In this document: positions 1-6,651 of the stretch, one piece after another
How the letters are laid out: every line of letters starts with the position of its first letter
How positions within the stretch are numbered: the first letter of the stretch is position 1
Source: VMCP01 sp965659745
GTDB lineage: Bacteria > Bacteroidota > Bacteroidia > NS11-12g > UBA955
Length of the DNA: 11,160 bases
Direction of reading: 5' to 3'
NCBI GenBank assembly: GCA_965659745.1
Contig: CBFHXF010000060.1
Coordinates: forward strand, 1 to 11,160
The notes under the pieces: model-generated
Seen by the model: the letters and a program-made list of their open reading frames with translations, nothing else
The model's database searches: none
What the model was told of the DNA's origin: nothing
Made by a program: the position numbers and the translations under genes

Positions 1-1
1 C

Positions 2-607
2 CAACAAGACGCCCTTAAGTTCTGGAACTTAGACGAGGTGTTAGGAACCGTGGCAACCGACGACAAAGTTCTTGCCATCAACGCCCATTCTTTACCTCAA
101 GACATCACCACTATTCCGTTACACCTATCGCAATACCGCGCCACAAATTACAGCTTCCGATTAAAAGTTAACGGTCTTAACGAACACGACATTTACCTGC
201 ACGACAAGGAACAGAATCGTTATTATAAGGTATCTTCTAAAGAAGAAAAAGAGATCCCCTTCAGCCAAAACAAGTCCGATGCACGACGCTTCGAACTCAT
301 CATACAGCCGCAATTTGGAATGTTCAACTTAGCACAAGAACAGCTCCAAAACTCCGGTTTTATGGTGTACCCCAACCCTACTCTTGACGGTCACATTGCG
401 CTACAACTTCCCCCGAAAAGCAAGAATCAAACGATTCTCATTGAAGTTATCGACTTAAAAGGGAAAGTAGTTTTAACGGAGAACGTGCTAAACACTATCG
501 AGACAATCGACCGAAATTTAGGTGCACAATTGAGCAACGGCGTGTATCAAATACGCGTAAATACCGCAGAAGGGAGTTATTCTCAGAAGGTGGTATTGCA
601 GAGATAA
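2..607 (+). CDS. C-terminal part of a T9SS-exported surface protein (5' end outside window)
   Basis: The frame is open from the left edge, so this is the tail (about 201 residues) of a larger protein. The GTG at 38 is simply an internal valine codon. The last 80 or so residues are a T9SS type A sorting domain. It begins at a YPNP motif (near nt 368), continues with an amphipathic beta-rich stretch containing IEVIDLKGKVV, and ends with LSNGVYQIRV and a terminal KVVLQR. In Bacteroidota this domain directs export across the outer membrane by the Por/T9SS machinery and is normally cleaved. The visible part upstream of the sorting domain is beta-rich and has no recognisable catalytic motif, so the cargo function is unknown. 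The stop codon lies inside a 21-base tandem duplication, listed separately. The export assignment is strong; the identity of the protein is not determined. Confidence 0.85.
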   Translation, partial: QQDALKFWNLDEVLGTVATDDKVLAINAHSLPQDITTIPLHLSQYRATNYSFRLKVNGLNEHDIYLHDKEQNRYYKVSSKEEKEIPFSQNKSDARRFELIIQPQFGMFNLAQEQLQNSGFMVYPNPTLDGHIALQLPPKSKNQTILIEVIDLKGKVVLTENVLNTIETIDRNLGAQLSNGVYQIRVNTAEGSYSQKVVLQR

Positions 608-630
608 GCGGTAGTATTGCAGCGATAAGG
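589..630 (+). repeat. Tandem 21-base duplication spanning the stop codon
   Basis: Copy 1 (589-609) and copy 2 (610-630) are adjacent and differ at three positions. Copy 1 encodes the terminal VVLQR and the TAA at 605-607. Copy 2 stays in the same frame and again encodes VVLQR followed by TAA (626-628). Its codon differences are synonymous: GTG to GTA, and AGA to CGA. Readthrough of the first stop would therefore recreate the same C-terminus seven residues later. Confidence 0.8.
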
Positions 631-666
631 GGTCCAATTCCCCGTTTCCTCCATATTTCTGTCATG

Positions 667-692
667 TTGAGCGATTTATTAAAAAAGATTTG
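667..692 (+). promoter_or_regulatory. Weak candidate promoter for the glycosyltransferase gene
   Basis: A TTG (667-669) lies 15 bases before AAGATTTG (685-692), which matches the Bacteroidota -7 consensus TAnnTTTG except at its first base. The spacer is slightly short for this promoter class. A start near 697 would leave a leader of about 27 bases. No inverted repeat is present at the distance seen at the sulfur promoters. Confidence 0.2.
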
Positions 693-723
693 CAAAAACC
701 GCGGAACTTCGTCTGAATAATCT

Positions 724-1464
724 ATGATTGCCAATAAAAAAATCGCGGTTGTTTTACCCGCTTATAATGCATCTTATACTTTAGAACGCACCTACTCGGA
801 AATCCCATTAGACATAGTAGACGAAGTAATTCTTGTAGACGATAAAAGCACTGACGACACAATTGCAGTGGCCCAAAAACTAGGCATCAAACACATCGTC
901 AATCATCAAAAAAACAAGGGCTATGGGGGAAATCAAAAAAGCTGTTACGATACGGCTTTGTCTTTGGGTGCAGACATCATAATTATGGTTCATCCCGACT
1001 ACCAATATACACCCAAGCTCATCCATGCCATTGCACATATCATTGCCCAAGAGGTTTATCCTGTAGTTTTTGGATCGCGCATTTTAGGTACCGGCGCCCT
1101 AAAGGGAGGCATGCCGTACTACAAATACGTAGCCAATCGACTGTTGACGACCTTCCAAAATATACTTATTGGACAGCATTTATCGGAATATCACACCGGT
1201 TACAGAGCATTTTCTGCCGAGGTATTAAAGAGCATTCCGTATCACAAATGCAGCGATGATTTCATATTCGACAATCAAATAACTTCCCAAATATTCATGA
1301 AGGGATACGAAATTGCTGAAGTCACCTGTCCCACCAAATACTTCGAAGAAGCTTCATCTATCAACTTCAAACGCAGCAGCATTTACGGATTAGGCGTATT
1401 AAAGGTATCCGTACAACACTTCTTACACAAGCGTAAACTAATCAAATCGAGCTTGTACTCATAA
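724..1464 (+). CDS. Glycosyltransferase family 2 (DPM1-like GT-A fold)
   Basis: This 246-residue protein is a cytoplasmic or membrane-associated family 2 glycosyltransferase, which transfers a sugar from a nucleotide-sugar donor. The N-terminus has the nucleotide-binding strand IAVVLPAYN (8-15), then VDDKSTDDT (38-46) and NKGYGGN (64-70). The metal-binding region is HPDYQYTP (90-97), and SEYHTGYRAFS (154-164) is the acceptor-side motif. It resembles dolichol- or polyprenyl-phosphate sugar synthases in size and order of motifs but lacks the C-terminal membrane segments of the larger members. The ATG at 724 is three residues before the first beta strand, as expected for the family. It stands alone between the T9SS gene and the rhodanese pair. 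The acceptor cannot be read from sequence; a role in surface polysaccharide or lipid-linked sugar synthesis is inference. Confidence 0.88.
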   Translation: MIANKKIAVVLPAYNASYTLERTYSEIPLDIVDEVILVDDKSTDDTIAVAQKLGIKHIVNHQKNKGYGGNQKSCYDTALSLGADIIIMVHPDYQYTPKLIHAIAHIIAQEVYPVVFGSRILGTGALKGGMPYYKYVANRLLTTFQNILIGQHLSEYHTGYRAFSAEVLKSIPYHKCSDDFIFDNQITSQIFMKGYEIAEVTCPTKYFEEASSINFKRSSIYGLGVLKVSVQHFLHKRKLIKSSLYS

Positions 1465-1483
1465 TTTAATGTAGCGATGGCTT

Positions 1484-1528
1484 CGTGACTATTATTACGG
1501 AGAAAATCATTTTTTCGGGGGAAATTTG
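1484..1528 (+). promoter_or_regulatory. Crp/Fnr-like operator and -7 box for the rhodanese pair
   Basis: The imperfect inverted repeat CGTGA-N6-TTACG occupies 1484-1499 (centre 1491.5). The box GAAATTTG (1521-1528) matches TAnnTTTG except at its first base and is followed by TACC. The repeat centre lies 36.5 bases before the final G of the box, the same distance as at the tauE and soxB-like promoters. A start near 1533 would give a leader of about 16 bases. No -33 TTG is evident, which fits an activator-dependent promoter. The repeat alone is weak (7 of 10 positions of TGTGA-N6-TCACA); the shared geometry is the main support. Confidence 0.45.
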
Positions 1529-1548
1529 TACCATTAATAACAAACATT

Positions 1549-1827
1549 ATGACTATTAGAGATCTAGTAAACGAAAAAGGCGCTACGGTTATCGACGTGC
1601 GTTCATCATGGGAATTTGCCGACGGACATGTTGACGGAGCTGTAAACATTCCTTTGGAAGAAATAGCCAATCGCGTAAGCGAAATCACCGAAATGAAAGG
1701 TCCTTACCTTTTATACTGTCGCAGTGGCAACAGAAGCGGAATGGCATGCAGCATACTACAACAATCTGGTGTAGGCGAGGTATACAACGGTGGCGGCTTG
1801 GCTGATATGCGTATTGCATTGATGTAA
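1549..1827 (+). CDS. Single-domain rhodanese-like sulfurtransferase
   Basis: At 92 residues this is one rhodanese domain with little else. It has the N-terminal strand and turn VIDVRSSWEFADGHVDGAVN (14-33) and the active-site loop CRSGNRS. Cys57 would carry the persulfide; a second cysteine, Cys67, follows on the next helix. No signal peptide is seen, so it should act in the cytoplasm, shuttling sulfane sulfur. The start is an ATG with an A-rich upstream region and no Shine-Dalgarno sequence, usual for Bacteroidota. Its stop overlaps the start of the next gene by one base (TAATG), implying translational coupling. Together the two genes reproduce the layout of E. coli YgaP (rhodanese plus membrane domain) as separate proteins. 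It converges on the minus-strand sulfur genes. Confidence 0.9.
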   Translation: MTIRDLVNEKGATVIDVRSSWEFADGHVDGAVNIPLEEIANRVSEITEMKGPYLLYCRSGNRSGMACSILQQSGVGEVYNGGGLADMRIALM

Positions 1828-2069
1828 TGAAAACCCTATTTGCTAATTGGGATTTGATGCGGGTGATACGCGTTATTATCGGCGCCAGTTTTATAGGACA
1901 GGGTATCGCATCCCATCAAACTAGTCTATGGCTTTTGGGAAGTTTGTTCACGGCTATGGCGGTTTTAAATGTAGGATGCTTTGGTTCCAGCAATTGCGGC
2001 GTACAAAACAATACATCAGTGGCCAAACCTGAAAATTCAGACGAAGTTACTTACGAGGAAATTAAGTAA
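1827..2069 (+). CDS. Small DUF2892-like inner-membrane protein
   Basis: This 80-residue protein has two predicted membrane segments (about 10-28 and 33-50), followed by a cysteine pair, Cys51 and Cys57, in NVGCFGSSNCGV. It ends in a polar, acidic tail. The paired helices with a Cys-containing end are typical of DUF2892 proteins, including the C-terminal membrane part of YgaP. Its ATG overlaps the rhodanese stop by one base, so the two are almost certainly co-expressed and may form a membrane-bound sulfurtransferase. A role in passing sulfur or thiocyanate across the membrane would be by analogy only. The short length and low complexity make the family call moderate, though the gene itself is well supported by coupling and by the terminator just downstream. 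Confidence 0.75.
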   Translation: MKTLFANWDLMRVIRVIIGASFIGQGIASHQTSLWLLGSLFTAMAVLNVGCFGSSNCGVQNNTSVAKPENSDEVTYEEIK

Positions 2070-2095
2070 CGCCGTTCTCAAAATTCCCCCTAAAC

Positions 2096-2128
2096 AAAAA
2101 AGGCGATGGTAAAACCACCGCCTTTTTT
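2096..2128. terminator. Bidirectional intrinsic terminator between convergent genes
   Basis: Six A (2096-2101), a nine-base arm (2102-2110), a three-base AAA loop (2111-2113), a matching arm (2114-2122) and six T (2123-2128) form one hairpin. The single imperfection is an A-C mismatch on the plus-strand RNA and a G-U pair on the minus-strand RNA. It can end transcription of the rhodanese pair rightward and of the YeeE/YedE genes leftward. Confidence 0.88.
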
Positions 2129-2148
2129 ATGCTTGTTAAAATTGAAAA

Positions 2149-2637
2149 TTAATGAGGCAATTTATCGCGTAACAATCCGTACACCCAAGTTCCGAGTGTG
2201 GCAGATAAAAACGTAACAAAAATTACGCTAAAACCGGCCCCTATTTGAGCGAAAAGTGGACCTGGACATGCACCGGTGATGGCCCATCCCAAACCAAAAA
2301 TCAAACCACCGTAAATTTGTCCTTTATTGAAGGTTTTATCAGCAATTACGATTTTCTCACCATAAACAGTTTTGATATTAAAGCGCTTAATGATTTGAAT
2401 AGAAATCATTCCAATAACCACCCCTGTGCCAATTACACCATACATATGGAAGGATTCAAATCGGAACATTTCCTGAATGCGGAACCAGCTGATGATTTCC
2501 GCCTTTACAAAGGCAATACCGAAAATTATTCCTACCACTAGATACTTTAAGTTATACCATGTGGGATGCTTTTGATCTGATTCATTTACGCACATTGCGG
2601 CGTCTTTAAATTCTGTAGTTTTTACATTTTCTTTCAT
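2149..2637 (-). CDS. Half-size YeeE/YedE-family permease, second subunit (DUF6691-like)
   Basis: This 162-residue membrane protein has a soluble N-terminus of about 28 residues and four predicted membrane segments (about 30-47, 64-82, 105-123 and 132-155). The signature GLGWAITGACPGP (about 115-127) places Cys124 in the membrane. This conserved cysteine motif marks YeeE/YedE sulfur transporters, where such cysteines relay thiosulfate or other sulfur species. Full-length members carry two such halves in one chain of roughly 350 residues. Here the second half is its own gene, 10 bases after its partner. It is the last gene of the minus-strand sulfur series and ends just before the bidirectional terminator. 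Substrate is uncertain: thiosulfate, sulfide and polysulfide are all plausible for the family. Confidence 0.85.
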   Translation of the reverse strand: MKENVKTTEFKDAAMCVNESDQKHPTWYNLKYLVVGIIFGIAFVKAEIISWFRIQEMFRFESFHMYGVIGTGVVIGMISIQIIKRFNIKTVYGEKIVIADKTFNKGQIYGGLIFGLGWAITGACPGPLFAQIGAGFSVIFVTFLSATLGTWVYGLLRDKLPH

Positions 2638-2647
2638 ACATTAAATA

Positions 2648-3211
2648 TTAAAGGCCTAACAAAAAGGGTAAAATAAACCAAGTCATCACGATACCTCCCA
2701 CCATAAACATGATGGTTGCCACTAAGGACGGCCATTGCAAATTGCTCAATCCCATAATGGCGTGTCCGCTGGTGCAACCACCGGCATAACGAGTACCAAA
2801 TCCTACTAGAAATCCACCGATAACAATAAAAATAAATCCTCTCAACGTGAACAAACTTTCCCAAGAGAAGATATCAGAAGGTAGAAGTTGATCAAAATTA
2901 CGAACCCCTTGTTCCGCTAATGCGGCTTGAGTTGCTTCTGCAATTTTAATAGGTTCTGGATCTTGCAAAAATTGCACGGCAATAAATCCGCCCAATAAAG
3001 TGCCAATTACGAAGAACAAATTCCATATTTCTTTTTTCCAATCGTAATTAAAGAAAGGAATTTTAGCGGGAATACACATCGCGCAAATGTGTCTCAAAGA
3101 AGAGCTGATACCAAAGGATTTATTACCAATGATCAGCAATGTGGGCACCGTTAATCCAATAACGATGCCCGCAGCCCACCAGGACCAAGGTTGCTTTATT
3201 AATTCCAGCAT
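2648..3211 (-). CDS. Half-size YeeE/YedE-family permease, first subunit
   Basis: The protein has 187 residues and about four membrane segments (about 11-29, 64-82, 122-140 and 161-183), with a longer soluble loop around 83-118. It carries the YeeE/YedE signature GFGTRYAGGCTSGHAIMGLS, with Cys146 as the likely substrate-relay residue. A second pair, Cys43 and Cys46 in RHICAMC, lies at the end of a predicted segment. It begins three bases after the dioxygenase-rhodanese stop, so co-translation is likely. With the next gene it would form a two-chain version of the transporter that other bacteria encode as a single protein. The persulfide dioxygenase next door suggests it moves thiosulfate or a reduced sulfur species; direction of transport cannot be told from sequence. 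Confidence 0.87.
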   Translation of the reverse strand: MLELIKQPWSWWAAGIVIGLTVPTLLIIGNKSFGISSSLRHICAMCIPAKIPFFNYDWKKEIWNLFFVIGTLLGGFIAVQFLQDPEPIKIAEATQAALAEQGVRNFDQLLPSDIFSWESLFTLRGFIFIVIGGFLVGFGTRYAGGCTSGHAIMGLSNLQWPSLVATIMFMVGGIVMTWFILPFLLGL

Positions 3212-3214
3212 AAA

Positions 3215-4642
3215 TTACGCTTTTTGAAGTTTAGATTGACATACAAAATCGGTTTTGGGCACACCGGCTTCGGCGATGGCTTTAAAACCACCTTCTACTT
3301 CCTTGAAATTATGAATGCCTTTTGATTTTAAAATAGAAGCGGCAATCATACTGCGATATCCACCCGCACAATGAACATAGAAGGGTTCTTCTTGACTGCC
3401 CATTTCCATGAACCACTCATTGATAAAATCTAAAGGCTTGTTATAAGCATCTTCCACGTGTTCCGCGCGGTATTCTGATTCTTTACGAACGTCTAAAACG
3501 AAAGATTCTCCAATTTTAGCTTCGCTTTTAAAGGTTTCGGCACTGATGCGATTAACGGTGTCGATTTCTTTGTTGGCCGCTGTCCAAGCAGCAAAACCAC
3601 CTTTCAAATGACCAATTACGGCATCGAAGCCTACGCGACTTAAACGTGTTAACGTTTCTTCTTCTTTACCTTCTTCGGTAACCAATAGAATAGGCTGCTT
3701 TACATCTACAACCATAGCACCTACCCAAGGAGCAAACTGACCGTCTAAGCCAATATTAACCGAACGAGGTACGAATCCTTTTGCAAAATCAGCGGCATTT
3801 CTCGTATCGAGAACGATAGCACCGGTTGTTTCTGCAGCGGTTTCAAACGCTTCTGGTTCTAATGCTTGCATTCCTTTGGCCATAACCTCATCAATAGAAT
3901 CGTACCCTTTTTTGTTCATGGCTACGTTCAAAGGGAAATAAGCAGGAGGAGGCAACAAACCATCGGTAACGGCTTCAATGAATGCTTGTTTTGAAGGTTG
4001 ATTCAAGGCATAGTTCATAGACTTTTGGTTACCCAAGGTATCCATGGTTTCCTTCATCATGTTTTTACCGCACGCCGATCCCGCTCCATGCGCAGGATAT
4101 ACCATGATATCGTCTGCTAATGGCAAAATCTTATTATACAAACTGTCGTATAATAAGCCCGCCAATTGCTCTTGCGTCATATCTGCTGCTTTTTGTGCCA
4201 AGTCGGGACGACCTACATCACCTAAGAACAAGGTATCACCGCTAAATAGACTGGTGGCTTTACCTGTTTCGTCGATAAGTAAAAAACAGGTACTCTCCAT
4301 GGTATGTCCGGGAGTATGAATCACGCGTATGGTAGCATTTCCCAATTTGAATTCTTGCCCATCTTCAGCTATGATACACTCAAAACTTGGATTGGCATTG
4401 GGTCCGAAAATTATGGGAGCTCCTGTTTTTTTGCTCAAGTCTAAATGTCCACTTACGAAATCGGCATGGAAATGCGTTTCGAAAATGTACTTAATAGTAG
4501 CACCGTCCTTTTCTGCACGATCAAGATACGGTTGAACTTCACGTAGTGGGTCGATGATGGCAACTTCTCCATTATTTTCTAAATAATAGGCTCCTTGCGC
4601 CAAACATCCTGTGTAAATCTGTTCTACTTTCATATTATGCAT
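3215..4642 (-). CDS. Persulfide dioxygenase fused to two rhodanese domains (CstB-like)
   Basis: Three domains are visible in 475 residues. Residues 5-200 are an ETHE1-type metallo-beta-lactamase fold with THFHADF (His57, His59, Asp61), TPGHT (His113), SGD (Asp136) and PAHG (His185). His113 and Asp136, with His57, correspond to the mononuclear iron site that oxidises persulfides to sulfite. Residues about 262-357 are a rhodanese fold whose active-site loop (VTEEGKEEE, 321-329) has no cysteine, so it is probably non-catalytic. Residues about 366-465 are a second rhodanese with an intact CAGGYR loop, Cys425. This matches the architecture of staphylococcal CstB, which makes thiosulfate. No signal peptide, so cytoplasmic. 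Two starts are possible; the Met at residue 4 (4633) gives MKVEQIYTG, the more typical family start. It lies 68 bases after tsdA and 3 before the permease pair. Confidence 0.92.
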   Translation of the reverse strand: MHNMKVEQIYTGCLAQGAYYLENNGEVAIIDPLREVQPYLDRAEKDGATIKYIFETHFHADFVSGHLDLSKKTGAPIIFGPNANPSFECIIAEDGQEFKLGNATIRVIHTPGHTMESTCFLLIDETGKATSLFSGDTLFLGDVGRPDLAQKAADMTQEQLAGLLYDSLYNKILPLADDIMVYPAHGAGSACGKNMMKETMDTLGNQKSMNYALNQPSKQAFIEAVTDGLLPPPAYFPLNVAMNKKGYDSIDEVMAKGMQALEPEAFETAAETTGAIVLDTRNAADFAKGFVPRSVNIGLDGQFAPWVGAMVVDVKQPILLVTEEGKEEETLTRLSRVGFDAVIGHLKGGFAAWTAANKEIDTVNRISAETFKSEAKIGESFVLDVRKESEYRAEHVEDAYNKPLDFINEWFMEMGSQEEPFYVHCAGGYRSMIAASILKSKGIHNFKEVEGGFKAIAEAGVPKTDFVCQSKLQKA

Positions 4643-4684
4643 ACTTTATATTGTTTCTTTTTTATTTTAATTCACTCCCCAATT

Positions 4685-4712
4685 AACCATTGACAATTAA
4701 CAATAGACAATT
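4685..4712 (-). repeat. Two tandem 14-base AT-rich repeats after tsdA
   Basis: Read on the minus strand, AATTGTCTATTGTT (4712-4699) is followed directly by AATTGTCAATGGTT (4698-4685), then another AATT (4684-4681). The copies differ at two positions. The first copy overlaps the tsdA stop codon. AT-rich repeats of this kind are frequent between Flavobacteriia genes. No terminator follows, and no clear -7 box lies between the repeat and the dioxygenase start. Confidence 0.55.
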
Positions 4713-5790
4713 ATTTGTTTTTCTTCTCCGCATAAAACTCCTTGATGGGCTTATACGGACCAAACTTATGCTGTTCTTCTGAAAATGGGTCTGAGTAAGG
4801 ACCAAATGGGTGGTCAAAATTCTTTTTAGAAATATCGGGCCAATCTTTACTCAAATCCTTCGCCGGACGGCGTTGGGTATTTACAAATGCCGCTACATCC
4901 CAAGATTCCTCATCGGTTAACATCGGATTGCTATAGCTGGCCCCCAAAGGCATATTGGCCTTCACATAACCCGCGAAACGCGACATCCGAAACAAACCTG
5001 CCCCTTGATTATAACTCAAATCGCCCCACAAGGGAGGGTACATATACGCCGTTTTATCGGCATTGGGCAACCCTTGTCCGTCGGCTTGGTGACAACTTTG
5101 ACATTTCGCTTCGTAGACTTTTTTGCCATTTTCGGGATTTAGAGGTCGATCTAAAAAGGCCAAATTATAAATACCCGAACCTTTAGCTTTTTCACCCTTT
5201 ATAACATCTTTACCCAACCACACAATGTAAGCCTTCATTGCTTTCATTTCACGAGAATTAGAATCTGGTGCTACACCATTTAATGACCGTTCAAAACAAT
5301 CAGCAATGCGCTTATAAACACCTTCTACTTGACCACTTCTTCCACGCATTTTAGGATAGGTACTGGCTACAGAGCCATAATTATTCCCCCAAGGTTTGGT
5401 ACCGGCATCAAGATGACAGTTTTGACAATTCAATCCATTAGTGAGGTGTTTAACAGAACCGTTGGGGCCGAAATATTCAGCGGTGTGGGCTACTAATTCC
5501 CGACCGTATTTGATTTCTTCGCCTTCCTTTCCAGCGGGTATTTTGTCATCACTAGGGGCCTGCCACAAATCGGTAGACGTATCTAGGGGATCTAATTTTA
5601 CTACAACCTCTGTTGACGCCTCATCTTTTTTCAACTGTTCTGCCAAGGCTTCCTCTGAGATTGAATTGGCATCAGGCTTAACGGTAATATAAACAACAAG
5701 CGCTACCATCACGATAATCACGCCTACTAAAAGGATTAACAACGAGTTAATCGATTTAACCAATTTCGAGGTGTCTTTTTCGTCTAGCAT
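4711..5790 (-). CDS. tsdA: TsdA-type diheme cytochrome c, thiosulfate dehydrogenase, membrane anchored
   Basis: This 359-residue protein would couple two thiosulfates to tetrathionate, or the reverse, outside the inner membrane. An uncleaved N-terminal membrane anchor (about 16-37) is preceded by lysines, so the rest is periplasmic. Heme site 1 is CQNCH (122-126). CFERS follows with Cys165, the position of the distal cysteine ligand characteristic of TsdA. Heme site 2 is CQSCH (230-234), with Met280 in ANMPLG as the likely sixth ligand. The flanking stretches YPKMRGRSGQVE and SREMKAM are typical of TsdA rather than general cytochromes c. About 50 residues beyond the second heme domain form a polar tail with two FGPY motifs. 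It lies 11 bases after the TauE gene, so the two share a transcript. Family call strong; reaction direction not determinable. Confidence 0.9.
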   Translation of the reverse strand: MLDEKDTSKLVKSINSLLILLVGVIIVMVALVVYITVKPDANSISEEALAEQLKKDEASTEVVVKLDPLDTSTDLWQAPSDDKIPAGKEGEEIKYGRELVAHTAEYFGPNGSVKHLTNGLNCQNCHLDAGTKPWGNNYGSVASTYPKMRGRSGQVEGVYKRIADCFERSLNGVAPDSNSREMKAMKAYIVWLGKDVIKGEKAKGSGIYNLAFLDRPLNPENGKKVYEAKCQSCHQADGQGLPNADKTAYMYPPLWGDLSYNQGAGLFRMSRFAGYVKANMPLGASYSNPMLTDEESWDVAAFVNTQRRPAKDLSKDWPDISKKNFDHPFGPYSDPFSEEQHKFGPYKPIKEFYAEKKNK

Positions 5791-5801
5791 AACTCATTCA
5801 A

Positions 5802-6593
5802 TTAAAGCAAAGTCTTAATGATAATATAAATTCCCATTACCAAAACAAACCATCCAAAGGCAGGTTTTAATTTATCTCCACTGATTTTCTTTGACAAGAA
5901 AGCGCCTAGGAATATCCCTACAACTGCGATGGCAGAGAATATGAACAAGAAGGTCCAATCAATTAATTGACCGCGACCTAAATCCCCCAAGAATCCCAAC
6001 AAAGATTTAGACGCAATGATAATCAAGGAAGTTCCTACGGCTTGTTTCATAGGAAGTTTAGCCAAAATTACCAATGCAGGAATTATTAAAAATCCGCCGC
6101 CTGCTCCTACCAAACCCGTTACCAATCCTACCACTGCTCCTTCTACTAATATCAATGGATAATTATATGAGATTTCTTCACCCTCAGTTTTTACTTGTGG
6201 CTTTCCCTTTTTAATCATGCTGTAAGATGCCAACACCATAATTATGGCAAATAACACCAGAATTCCCATGTCTTTATCCAATTTAAAAGGCGTGGTTAAC
6301 AACACATCTGGGATGGCCGGCACGATAAAATGACGGGTTATGTAAACACTTATGATTGAAGGAATACCAAAAACTATTGCTGTTTTCCAATGTATATTAC
6401 CCATTCGCATGTGAGAAAAACTCCCAAATAGGCTTGTTAATCCTACAATAAACAAAGAGTAAGCTGTAGACAATTCAGCGTTAACGCCGAACAAGTACAC
6501 TAATATAGGTACCGTAAGAATTGAGCCGCCGCCGCCTATGAGGCCGAGTGACATTCCCATCAAAACGGCACCTAAATATCCAATTATTTCCAT
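5802..6593 (-). CDS. TauE/SafE-family sulfite or sulfonate permease
   Basis: This is a polytopic membrane protein of 263 residues with about eight predicted segments. It shows the internal repeat of the TauE/SafE family: GLIGGGGSILTVPIL near the N-terminus (17-31) and GLVGAGGGFLIIPAL in the second half (160-174). Family members export sulfite, sulfoacetate or related anions, and in sulfide-detoxification operons they accompany persulfide dioxygenases. It is the first gene after the soxB-like gene, separated by 58 bases that hold a candidate promoter of its own, and is followed 11 bases later by tsdA. The ATG at 6593 starts directly at the first membrane helix. Sulfite, the product of the downstream dioxygenase, is the most likely cargo by context, which is inference. 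Confidence 0.88.
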   Translation of the reverse strand: MEIIGYLGAVLMGMSLGLIGGGGSILTVPILVYLFGVNAELSTAYSLFIVGLTSLFGSFSHMRMGNIHWKTAIVFGIPSIISVYITRHFIVPAIPDVLLTTPFKLDKDMGILVLFAIIMVLASYSMIKKGKPQVKTEGEEISYNYPLILVEGAVVGLVTGLVGAGGGFLIIPALVILAKLPMKQAVGTSLIIIASKSLLGFLGDLGRGQLIDWTFLFIFSAIAVVGIFLGAFLSKKISGDKLKPAFGWFVLVMGIYIIIKTLL

Positions 6594-6601
6594 ATAGCTT
6601 G

Positions 6602-6646
6602 CAAAAATCTACTTTATATAACTATTAAACTGTGACTGAAATTACA
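6602..6646 (-). promoter_or_regulatory. Crp/Fnr-like operator and -7 box for the tauE-tsdA series
   Basis: The inverted repeat TGTGA-N6-TTACA lies at 6631-6646 (centre 6638.5). It matches 9 of 10 fixed positions of the E. coli CRP consensus TGTGA-N6-TCACA. On the minus strand the box GATTTTTG (6609-6602) fits TAnnTTTG except at its first base. The repeat centre is 36.5 bases before the final G of the box, exactly as at the two sister promoters. Transcription would begin about 3-4 bases before the tauE ATG, so the transcript would be nearly leaderless. The site sits in the 58-base gap after the soxB-like stop, allowing tauE and its followers to be driven independently. Confidence 0.55.
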
Positions 6647-6651
6647 AAGTA

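Noticed and set aside
629..650. GGGG...CCCC hairpin after the T9SS gene as a terminator
   Set aside because: Only four base pairs around a seven-base loop, with an extra G breaking any extension and no clean T-run, so it was not annotated.
495..734. Minus-strand frame across the T9SS end and the glycosyltransferase start
   Set aside because: Antisense to the sorting domain, no recognisable motifs, and it would overlap a well-supported start.
2634..2864. Minus-strand frame overlapping the first YeeE/YedE gene
   Set aside because: It is a shifted-frame shadow of a well-supported membrane gene with no family features of its own.
4457..4475. Loss of the last histidine in the HxHxDH motif of the dioxygenase (THFHADF) as an inactivating change
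   Set aside because: Mononuclear-iron persulfide dioxygenases use other residues (two His and one Asp) for iron, and HADF is common in this fusion subfamily.
4643..4680. A fourth Crp/Fnr-like site before the dioxygenase gene
   Set aside because: Only a loose GTGA match is present and there is no xAnnTTTG box downstream, so the three-site pattern does not extend here.
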